Origin: Chromatiaceae bacterium
Lineage (GTDB): Bacteria; Pseudomonadota; Gammaproteobacteria; Chromatiales; Chromatiaceae
Assembly: GCA_024235175.1 (NCBI GenBank)
Contig: JACKMX010000002.1
Location: 1 to 64,000 of the forward strand
Length of the DNA stretch: 64,000 nt
Reading direction: 5' to 3'
Within the stretch, counting starts at the first letter, position 1. Each line of letters opens with the position of its first letter. The position numbers were made by a program, and so were the translations under genes. The notes under the pieces were generated by a model. That model saw only the letters and a program-made list of their open reading frames with translations, made no database searches and was not told the origin of the DNA. This document shows positions 1-8,010 of this stretch, one piece after another.

Positions 1-3000
1 CGCATCCGGCGTGTAGCTGAAGCTGCCGTTCGCATTCAGCACCAGCGTGCCGTTGCTCACATCGGTATCCAGCGCGTAGCTCAGGCTCCCGCCCGAGGTG
101 GTGCTGTCGTTGGTCGAGACATCCGCGTTCAGCACCGTGTCCTCATTCGTGCTGAAGCTCTCGTCCGTCACCGTCAGGTCGGTCACCGGATTCACGGTGA
201 TGTTCATCGTCCCGCTGGTGACACCGCTGCCGCTGTCGTTGACCGTGTAACTGAAGCTGCAGTCGGTCGAGCTGTTCGACGCCGAGGTGAAGGTCAGGTC
301 CGTCAGCTCTGCCGCTGTCACCGTCATGCCGTTGGTCACCGTCACCGTGCCGCCCGTGTGTGTCAGCGTGCCACCGTTCAGATTCAGACCACTGATCGTC
401 ACCGACTGCAGGCTGTCGCCCTCCGCATCGCTGAACAGAAAGTCGCTTGGTCCTATCACCAGCGGTACATCTTCCAACGCCACCACGGTGTTGCCGCTCG
501 CCACCGGCATATCATTTACACCGGTTATCGTAATGGTCACCGTCGCTACATTCGAATCCCCTTTGCCATCGTTAGCCGTATAGGTAAAAGTATCAATGGC
601 GTGCTCACCGGCAGCGAGGTAGTCGAACTGGCCGTTGGGATCGTAGGTGAAGCTGCCATCGGCATTGAGCGTAACCAGACCAAGTGTGGTTGATGTATCG
701 AGATTGGTTGCGGTCAATGCGTCGTTATCACCATCGAAATCATTGGCCAGAACGCCCGATAAAGCTGTAATAGAGAGGGAGGAGTCCTGATCCGTCTGGT
801 AACCCTGATAGACGGGTGCCGCAGAGACCCCTTCAGCACCTCCAAGCAGGCCATTGTTGGCGAAGGATGAGTGGTCTATCGATACCACGCCGCTTCCTTC
901 ATCCAAACGCCAGTTGCCGACCAGACCTGCTTCTGCACCAGACAGCAGACTGTTCATATTCGTCTGGAGTTCAATATCGGTGCGAGTCGTATTCCATACC
1001 CTCACTTCATCTATCTGACCGTCAAACCGCTGAGTTACCGCATTCTGGCGGCCACCGATATACAGATCATCGTATTGGGTATAGACATCGCCGATAGCGC
1101 CGGAGCGGGAAAATGTTTCCACCAATTCGCCATTGATATAAGTCTTGGCTTCTCCGGCGATGGCGTCATAAGTCACCGCAACATGTGTCCACTCCCCTGC
1201 GGTCACAAAGTGGCCTGTGTTGTGCCACGCCCATGTTGGAACCGTATCCGCGATCGCCCACTTGATTTCTCCCGTATCGGCTGTGATGCCTACCTCATAT
1301 TCACCCTCCTTGTTGAGTATGATCTGAGTTCCTGTCCCGTTGCCGCTGTGGTTGATCCAGGCCTCCATGGTCAGATTGTTGGTCATCTGCAGGCTGGCAT
1401 GATCCGCCACTTGGATAAAGTCATCACCATCGAAAACCAGATGAACTGTGTCAGGCTTCGCAACAGGGGTGTCTTCAGTGGAATTAACCGTGATCAGAAT
1501 GAACTGCGAGAGGCTGTTCACCCCGCCATTATCGGTTCCGCCGGAGTCGGTGACATTGAACTGAAAAGCGGTTACTCCGCTGCCATCAGCTGCTGTTTTG
1601 AACTGCATCCCCTGAATCTGCGCAAGCGTATAGGCGCCTATGGTTACCTTGGTCGTACCATCGGCAAGCACCACGTCGCCGATGTTGGAATCCGGCAGTG
1701 CCGTGACCGAATAGGTGAGGGTCTGGCTGCTCTCGTCGGCACCGCCGCCCGGACCGTAGGCAACTGTGCCCAATCCCAATGAGGTAAGCCCGGAATCTTC
1801 CGCTACTGTCAGATTTGCTAGCGTGCCGGCGGTTCGGATTGGGATGTCGTTCACTGCATCGACAGTGATCAACACATTGCCGGTCACACTGGTTTGATCG
1901 GCTGCCAATGCGGCAATTTCGTCGGCACTCAGGGCGCGGGTGTAAATGCGCGCATCATCGATTTTTCCGTCGAAGTCCCAAGTGGTTTCTCCGTTGCCGT
2001 GCTTGCCGATTGTTGTATCGCTACCCAGGTCATAAACAACTGCCGAGGTACTGTTGGTTTGCGCAGCCACTACGCCGTCGATATACAGGCTCTGAACATT
2101 CGTCGTCGTATCCACAGAGTAGGCAACGTGATGCCATCCATCACCCGCGACAAATTGAAAAGACTTTGCGTCCACCCAATCGCCGGCCTCCCTGAAACTT
2201 CCTATCACACCATAGCCTCCGGAAGAGGCATCCAGACGCAAAATAACGCTGTCACCGAGACTGATCACCTCCGCGCCTTCACTATCGGCCGCATTCAGAT
2301 TCACCCAGGCAGCCAGCGTCACATTCTGCGGATCACCGAAGCGGCCGCTGATCGTGACGCCGTCATCGGTACCATCCAGACTCAGCACTTCACCCCGCGT
2401 GCCGTCGGTCACCGTGGTTGCGTTGTCGATCAATACTCCATCCTGCGACACTCCGACACTGTCATCCACGGCGTTCCCAGCATCGAAGGTGTAGTGGCCC
2501 TCGAGACTTGCCGCCGCCGCGGTGGTCACCTGGAGATTGGCGCTGCCGGCATAATCACCTGTGGGTGCATAGATCATCCCCTGCAAGGCTGCGTTGATAT
2601 CGCTTTCGCCGCCCTGAATCACCATCGAGGCACTGCCGTTGCTGCCGCCGGGAAAAGAGAGACCGGTGGTCTGCGACAGCGTCAACGTGCCATTAGTGAC
2701 GGTCAGCGTGACCTGCAGGCGTCCGTCAGCGCTGCCCGTGTCGCTGACGCTGACGGCGTTGCCGTTGCCGGTGGAGAAGACCAACGTACCGTCTTCGTTT
2801 ACATTCTGCGCGCCGGGAAGCGTCTGGGTCGGCTCTCCGCCCTGGTTGTGGAGCTGTATCGTGAAGGCTTCGTCGTAGCTGTTGCCGTCAACGTCAGTGA
2901 CACGCACGGTCAGCGTATGCGTCGCGTTGGTTTCATAATCCAGCAGCGAACCGTTGGCGACCGTGATCCGGCCGCTGTCGGCGTCAATGGCAAATGCACC

Positions 3001-5775
3001 GCTGACTGTCTGCGATTGGATCGTATAGGTCAGCGCATCGGTGGCATCGAGGACTTCGTCGGCGTTCCATTCGACCACGTAGTAGTGGTTGGAGGCGGTC
3101 GTTGGCGCGTCGTACCACTCGCCGCTGCTGCCATCCAATCTCGCCGCATCCTCTACACCGCCGAGATCATTTGGTTGTGTAGCGTTCCAATTTTGGTAGC
3201 TGGCGCCATACTTGCCACCCGTTTCAGCCCCCAGCCAGAACTGGTCTGCATCCGTTCCGCCCGACAGCCAGCGCCAGGTCCCTTCGACAGTCTGGTCGGT
3301 CGCACCGAGCCAGACGCTGCCCGACAGCGGCTGCGCCAGATTCTGGACGATCTCGTTCTCCGCCGCGGACCGGATGGTGACCAGCTGGCCGTTGACTCCT
3401 GCAAGCGTAGTGCTTTCAGCTGCCGTTTTCGCGGAAGACCAATCCGTCAGTGAATTGACCGTTTTGTAGAACTTACCCGTCATCTCGCTGTAAGTCAGGT
3501 TTGCATCGGCGGCAAGCAGTGCGTTAATCCTGGCCTCGCGTTCGGCATCCGTGCCGTAGATGCTGCCGACGGCCGTGCCTGTCAAGGCATTTTCATTCAA
3601 TTCAAAAGTAATTTCCGGGGTGCTGGGTACGAATCCGCCGCCGGCAGCATGCTTCACAGTCAAATTATTGCCGCTAACGGCATCGACAATAACGCCGTTG
3701 GTTGAGAGATTGTTGAAGATCCAGTTCGCTAGCAAGCCACCTTCGTCATAAGGCAGTGTACTGTCGTAGTTGGATAGGATCTCGGAGCCGGTACGAACAT
3801 CATCAAATACGCGAATGTCGTACAAGGTCGCTTTCAGCGTTTGTGTGGACATGTAGTCGCCATCAACGGAATCCTGCTCCTGACCGAAAACCAGAGCACC
3901 GCCGGGATCCAGCGTCTGCCCGGTTGCAAGCCCTGTCCCCCCGCCTTTGGACTGACCATCCACAAAAATTTCCAGGTCACCGCTGGTGTTTGACCAGGTT
4001 AAGGCGACTGAGTGTCGAAGCCCATCATTGAGTGAGAAAAAATTAAAGTTGGAAAATATCTGATTCTCGCCTGCAAGATGAACCTTCAGGTATCCGTCAC
4101 TGGTGAGAATCCCCAGCAGTTCGTTGCTCAGATCGCCGGTTGAACCGGTCGCGTAAGAAATCAGTGGCGAGTCCGTAGCCAGCTGTGTTGAAGAGAACTG
4201 CATCTCCAACGTAAAAGAGGATAATCCGCCCAGCACGCTTCCCCCATCATCGGCAATGACGTAAGCATCGTTGCCGCCGTCATTGTTGAGACTGAGGCCT
4301 CCATTGTCGGTGAAGGTTGCCGCCAGATCCGATGGCGTTGTATCGGAAGCTGAGACTTCCCATGCCATCTCCAAACGATCTGCTCCGGTGCCCTCGACCC
4401 CGATACCGGTTACATCGAACGACAGACTGGTGAAGGTACCGTTGATCTGCACTGAACCGGCCGCAGTCCCCAGGTTCGGATCGGCGGAAGCCTCTGAATT
4501 GTTGTTCGGAGTGCCTACCAGAGCACGGTAAAACTTGTCGGCATCGACCTGAAAGTGACCGACACCAGCCAGCTTGGTGAGGGTCGCACCGGCTGTGGTT
4601 ACTGTCCATTCGCTGGAGTTAGCCTGCGACGAGGCTGACCCACCCAACCTATCGATATGCAAAATCGGATTGGTAACCACCTTATCGAAAGTAAAAGTTA
4701 CCGTAGCGGTGCCCGCGTCGGACTGGGCGGAACTGGTGCTCATCTCAGGATTGCTATCCCAGACGATGCGGGCATCCAGGCTGCTCCATCCCTCGGCCGA
4801 TGCATTGCTGAAAAAAGACTGGTTGGTCAGACTATCCGTTCCCATAATCTGAACATCCGTATTTCCCGGCGTGGTAAATGAGGCAATTACACTTACAGGA
4901 GATGCTGCCGTTGTGGTGCTGGAGTAAGGTGCAACCCCCGACCAGGAACCGGTGAGCACATCTGTTGCCAGGGTGGCGAACCATTCAGATTGTACGGACC
5001 GGCTGGGAACAGACGCCGTTTCGATAGATCCAGCCCTGTACTCCAGTTCCCAGTCCCCGTCCAGACTCTGATGGCCGGTCAGATCATCCGAAGCCGCCAC
5101 ATCGGCGCCGGTCAATATGGAAAGTCTGTCGATGAACTGCTCACCAATGGCCGTCGACGCCAGATCACACCCATAGATCAGCAGGTCACCATCAACATTG
5201 AATGCCTGACTCCAGCCCCGGATCTCTTCCGACGCGGCGTTGAGAGTCGTTTGATCGAGCGTGCTGTTACCGATCCGGATCGCACCGTCGCTGCCGTGGG
5301 AGATGATGTGCACCGCGTCCAGATCCCGGAATCCGGCAAGAACATCGCCGATCTGGGCAACGCCGTCTCGGTCGGCTTCGAGCAGCACCACCTCGATCTG
5401 GCGGTTGTCGTCCTCGCGGGAGAGCAGATCGTCCAGCAGCTGTTGATAGTCGGGGGTGGCAGGATCGACGAAGACCAGTTCACTGCGCAGCCGGTTGCTG
5501 TCATCCGTCCCTATCAGCGAATGGTATTCGGATTCATCGAGCAGGTAGGGAGTGACAGCATCGGACTGCACCACCAGATGATCATCAGGATTCGTATCAG
5601 TCTGAGGTTGCAGCGCAACACTTCCATCAAGCAATGCCTGAACCGGGTCGTCGGCACCGGACCCGTCGACGGCTGCGCCAAACAGATCGGCGGAGAAGAG
5701 CAATTTGGGTTCGAGCGCCTCGATAAGGGGATTTGCGCGATTCCTGGTCTTTTGCTTCTTTTTTGACGATCCCAT
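1..5775 (-). CDS. Giant LEPR-xLL/DUF4347 adhesin-like surface protein, partial
   Basis: Continuous open frame of 1925 codons that leaves the window at base 1, so the C-terminus is unseen. I checked the frame at several points and it is unbroken. ATG at 5775 follows a GAGG-type SD. Residues 21-30 read LEPKLLFSAD, the LEPR-xLL N-terminal tag of giant secreted proteins. Residues ~92-220 look like DUF4347 (HIISHGSDG, IYGCDLA). LamG-like folds sit at ~505-695, ~1090-1290 and ~1445-1660. A C-type lectin domain is at ~765-900 (VWLGATDQ, WNATQPND, YVVEW). A cadherin-like stretch is at ~905-970, and VCBS/tandem-95 modules (DGSFTYDPNG, VNDMPVA) run from ~1660 to the edge. No classical signal peptide is seen, so non-Sec or type-1-like export is likely. 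Inference: cell-surface or released adhesin binding glycans or other cells. It is the last visible gene of the 12.1 kb minus-strand cluster. Confidence 0.85.
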   Translation of the reverse strand, partial: MGSSKKKQKTRNRANPLIEALEPKLLFSADLFGAAVDGSGADDPVQALLDGSVALQPQTDTNPDDHLVVQSDAVTPYLLDESEYHSLIGTDDSNRLRSELVFVDPATPDYQQLLDDLLSREDDNRQIEVVLLEADRDGVAQIGDVLAGFRDLDAVHIISHGSDGAIRIGNSTLDQTTLNAASEEIRGWSQAFNVDGDLLIYGCDLASTAIGEQFIDRLSILTGADVAASDDLTGHQSLDGDWELEYRAGSIETASVPSRSVQSEWFATLATDVLTGSWSGVAPYSSTTTAASPVSVIASFTTPGNTDVQIMGTDSLTNQSFFSNASAEGWSSLDARIVWDSNPEMSTSSAQSDAGTATVTFTFDKVVTNPILHIDRLGGSASSQANSSEWTVTTAGATLTKLAGVGHFQVDADKFYRALVGTPNNNSEASADPNLGTAAGSVQINGTFTSLSFDVTGIGVEGTGADRLEMAWEVSASDTTPSDLAATFTDNGGLSLNNDGGNDAYVIADDGGSVLGGLSSFTLEMQFSSTQLATDSPLISYATGSTGDLSNELLGILTSDGYLKVHLAGENQIFSNFNFFSLNDGLRHSVALTWSNTSGDLEIFVDGQSKGGGTGLATGQTLDPGGALVFGQEQDSVDGDYMSTQTLKATLYDIRVFDDVRTGSEILSNYDSTLPYDEGGLLANWIFNNLSTNGVIVDAVSGNNLTVKHAAGGGFVPSTPEITFELNENALTGTAVGSIYGTDAEREARINALLAADANLTYSEMTGKFYKTVNSLTDWSSAKTAAESTTLAGVNGQLVTIRSAAENEIVQNLAQPLSGSVWLGATDQTVEGTWRWLSGGTDADQFWLGAETGGKYGASYQNWNATQPNDLGGVEDAARLDGSSGEWYDAPTTASNHYYVVEWNADEVLDATDALTYTIQSQTVSGAFAIDADSGRITVANGSLLDYETNATHTLTVRVTDVDGNSYDEAFTIQLHNQGGEPTQTLPGAQNVNEDGTLVFSTGNGNAVSVSDTGSADGRLQVTLTVTNGTLTLSQTTGLSFPGGSNGSASMVIQGGESDINAALQGMIYAPTGDYAGSANLQVTTAAAASLEGHYTFDAGNAVDDSVGVSQDGVLIDNATTVTDGTRGEVLSLDGTDDGVTISGRFGDPQNVTLAAWVNLNAADSEGAEVISLGDSVILRLDASSGGYGVIGSFREAGDWVDAKSFQFVAGDGWHHVAYSVDTTTNVQSLYIDGVVAAQTNSTSAVVYDLGSDTTIGKHGNGETTWDFDGKIDDARIYTRALSADEIAALAADQTSVTGNVLITVDAVNDIPIRTAGTLANLTVAEDSGLTSLGLGTVAYGPGGGADESSQTLTYSVTALPDSNIGDVVLADGTTKVTIGAYTLAQIQGMQFKTAADGSGVTAFQFNVTDSGGTDNGGVNSLSQFILITVNSTEDTPVAKPDTVHLVFDGDDFIQVADHASLQMTNNLTMEAWINHSGNGTGTQIILNKEGEYEVGITADTGEIKWAIADTVPTWAWHNTGHFVTAGEWTHVAVTYDAIAGEAKTYINGELVETFSRSGAIGDVYTQYDDLYIGGRQNAVTQRFDGQIDEVRVWNTTRTDIELQTNMNSLLSGAEAGLVGNWRLDEGSGVVSIDHSSFANNGLLGGAEGVSAAPVYQGYQTDQDSSLSITALSGVLANDFDGDNDALTATNLDTSTTLGLVTLNADGSFTYDPNGQFDYLAAGEHAIDTFTYTANDGKGDSNVATVTITITGVNDMPVASGNTVVALEDVPLVIGPSDFLFSDAEGDSLQSVTISGLNLNGGTLTHTGGTVTVTNGMTVTAAELTDLTFTSASNSSTDCSFSYTVNDSGSGVTSGTMNITVNPVTDLTVTDESFSTNEDTVLNADVSTNDSTTSGGSLSYALDTDVSNGTLVLNANGSFSYTPDA

Positions 5776-5888
5776 ACCCAGCTTCCTCTACACACCGCAG
5801 ACATGATTTGGAGAATCCCAATGGTGGTATCGGCAATGAGCAAAAAAAATACAGGGAATATAAGTAGTTAGTGTTCGCCAGATAACCC

Positions 5889-6060
5889 TCCTCTCCCTGA
5901 AAAGAGGGTGTCGCAAAAACCCCCTCTCCCTCGTGAGAGGGTGTCGTAAAAGATTGCGTACCTTCTCCCTTTGAGAGGGTGTCGTAATAGATTGTGTTCC
6001 TTCTCCCTTCGAGAGGGTGTTTTACGACACCCTCTCGAAGGGAGAAGGGATAAAACCTTT
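5889..6060. repeat. Cluster of palindromic repeats (CTTCTCCCTTCGAGAGGGTG type)
   Basis: Four direct copies and one inverted copy of a ~30 bp unit (CCTTCTCCCTTCGAGAGGGT followed by GTCGYAAAAG) fill the gap between the SPOR-adaptor gene and the giant adhesin gene. The last two units (5999-6020 and 6027-6048) form a perfect 22 bp stem with a 6 base loop. The same unit recurs at 19787-19855 and 30724-30751, so this is a dispersed REP-like family. Its position inside a likely polycistronic RNA suggests an effect on RNA stability or termination, which is inference. Confidence 0.85.
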
Positions 6061-6086
6061 TCCGGAGTCTGCGGAAATCGACCTGA

Positions 6087-7790
6087 TCAACGCTGGGCAA
6101 ATTGCGCAGGGCAGATTACCGATTTTACCGATGAGCGGGCGGGCAGCTGACTGACCCACTTGGGAAGATCTGCACCGGCCGGCAGGGAGAGATCGAGCCA
6201 CCAGTACTGCTTGTTCGTGACAGAACGCGGTGTGACCTCAGACGCAAAACCCTTCTCAGCCAACTCTTGCTGGCGTTTGACGGCCGTTCCGTGATTGCTG
6301 TAAAGACCAAGAGAGACGCTCCCTTTTCTCACACCGGAGCGAAAATGGTATCGATCGGTGATGCCAGCTCTATCCAGCCTGTCGAGCAGCATTTCAAGCG
6401 CCTCGGGGGTGGGCTCGACCGAGGCCAATACAATAAAGTCCCCTTCGACTGATTGGGTTTCATTGCGCAGTGTCAGATTCTGCGACACCTCCTGCAATCC
6501 ATCGAACCAGCGTCTGGCAATGCTCTCCCTGCTGAATGGGCCAATGGTATGACAGGAAGCGGGCTGCTCTTTTTTGCTGACCGGCACCGATTCGAAATCC
6601 AGGGTGGAATCCCGAGTGGGGAGCGTCGAATCTGAAACAGCGGTGTCTTGAACCGCCGCAACTGCCTGTTCGGTTGATTTCGGTGCGCCCGGTTCAGCCG
6701 CCGCAACTGCCATTTCCACTGTTTTAACCGGAATTGGCACTGCAACCTCTTCGGTTTCCACCACCAGGGTATCCTCTGAGACCTCGGCCGCTGCTTCAAC
6801 ATCCATGAGTTTCGCTGCCCCATCCACCATTGCGTCTTCTGTGGCTTTCAAACTTTCCGCGACCGTTGCAATTTCAGTCGCTTCTGTATCTACCGGGTTT
6901 CCTGCAGCCTCCGCCACCGCTGCGACATCTGCCTGCATCTGCGGAACGAATCCGAGGCGACAGCGCAATCCGGCGGGAATCCTATAACCCGGATTAGCCA
7001 GATTCAGGCGTACACCGTAGGTTCCGCTGGCTGCATCGGAAACCCGGTCAACCCGCTCAACAGTTGCCATAAAGGTTTCTGCTTCAGGGATAGTGGGAGT
7101 CACCTGTGCCTGCATGCCGGGCTTGATGCGGCCCAGATAGTCGGTGGATACGATCACTTCCACGTGCAGGGGGTCCAGTTGCGCCACGCGCATCACAGGC
7201 TCGTCGTCGATATACTCACCTGCAGACTTGAAGCGCTCCGTCACCACGCCATCGACCGGGCTGCGGATGGTGCGGCGGTCGAGCATCGCCTCGGCGCGCA
7301 CCAGCTCCAGCCCTGCGATACGTTTGTTGTCGAGCTCCTGACGCACCTGCAGCTCGGCAATGCGCGTCTCGCTAACCACTGTATCGAGTTCATGTTTTGA
7401 GATCGCCGCGGTCTGCAGCAGGGAGCTGTTGCGATTTTGCGTGAGGTGGCCGAAGCGGGCTCCCTCCTGGCGCAGTTCGATTGCCGTATTCAGGTTCGCC
7501 CGCTCCCTGGAGAGTTCCAGCGCGGCGCGCTCAACGCTTGATTCCAGCTGGGCGATGATCGTTCCCTTTGCGACCTGATCGTTGCGATCAGCCAGAATCG
7601 ATTCGACCACACCGGGCACGGCGCTGCCGATGTCGACTATTTCGCTGGGTTCGATGATGCAGTCAAGTTCCGGAATGTCACCGCCCCCTCCGGCCGCTGC
7701 CGGACTCTCCGCAGCTTCGATGCCCGAAGCCAGTAAAGTCACGCCGAGGATTATTGTGATTGCCCGCGCTATTATTTTCACTCGAAACAT
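6087..7790 (-). CDS. RND/HlyD-type periplasmic adaptor with C-terminal SPOR domain
   Basis: 567 aa. A signal peptide or anchor (residues ~8-26) is followed by a biotinyl-lipoyl half-motif (~50-85, VDIGSAVPGVVESI), an alpha-helical hairpin (~88-170), the second lipoyl half (TIRSPVDGVVTERF) and a beta-barrel domain up to ~290. This is the layout of membrane-fusion proteins of RND and type 1 systems. After an Ala/Val/Glu-rich linker, the last ~80 residues resemble a SPOR domain, which binds denuded peptidoglycan. A SPOR domain on an adaptor is unusual and could anchor the export channel to the cell wall (inference). It is the third gene of the minus-strand cluster, directly before the giant adhesin, with no RND pump alongside. 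The SD before ATG at 7790 is weak. Confidence 0.75.
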   Translation of the reverse strand: MFRVKIIARAITIILGVTLLASGIEAAESPAAAGGGGDIPELDCIIEPSEIVDIGSAVPGVVESILADRNDQVAKGTIIAQLESSVERAALELSRERANLNTAIELRQEGARFGHLTQNRNSSLLQTAAISKHELDTVVSETRIAELQVRQELDNKRIAGLELVRAEAMLDRRTIRSPVDGVVTERFKSAGEYIDDEPVMRVAQLDPLHVEVIVSTDYLGRIKPGMQAQVTPTIPEAETFMATVERVDRVSDAASGTYGVRLNLANPGYRIPAGLRCRLGFVPQMQADVAAVAEAAGNPVDTEATEIATVAESLKATEDAMVDGAAKLMDVEAAAEVSEDTLVVETEEVAVPIPVKTVEMAVAAAEPGAPKSTEQAVAAVQDTAVSDSTLPTRDSTLDFESVPVSKKEQPASCHTIGPFSRESIARRWFDGLQEVSQNLTLRNETQSVEGDFIVLASVEPTPEALEMLLDRLDRAGITDRYHFRSGVRKGSVSLGLYSNHGTAVKRQQELAEKGFASEVTPRSVTNKQYWWLDLSLPAGADLPKWVSQLPARSSVKSVICPAQFAQR

Positions 7791-8010
7791 CTACTGGAGA
7801 GTCAGATACGTTTGCCTTCAACTGGTATTAATCATCGTCTCAGTTTACAAATACTTTAGTTATTGAGGGGCAGAGAGCGGAGTGAAACGGAGATCCCCTG
7901 CACGATCAATCGGTTGGGTAACCGATGTTCGTCGGCAATGATGATGGTAGCTGAAAGAACAAAAAACTCAGTAAGTTATATCAATCTTATTTATCGATTG
8001 TGGCGGTTTG

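Noticed and set aside
871..1782. 303-codon plus-strand open frame
   Set aside because: Opposite-strand shadow of the same adhesin gene.
1894..3453. 519-codon plus-strand open frame
   Set aside because: It is a shadow of the giant adhesin, whose minus-strand frame is unbroken and shows clear domain motifs. The plus frame has no recognisable protein features.
4990..5766. 258-codon plus-strand open frame
   Set aside because: Opposite-strand shadow of the DUF4347 part of the adhesin.
5889..6060. CRISPR array
   Set aside because: The repeats are palindromic, of uneven spacing, include an inverted copy, and have no unique spacers or cas genes.
5627..6100. 157-codon minus-strand frame across the repeat cluster
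   Set aside because: It translates the palindromic repeats and then overlaps the adhesin start in another frame; no protein family.
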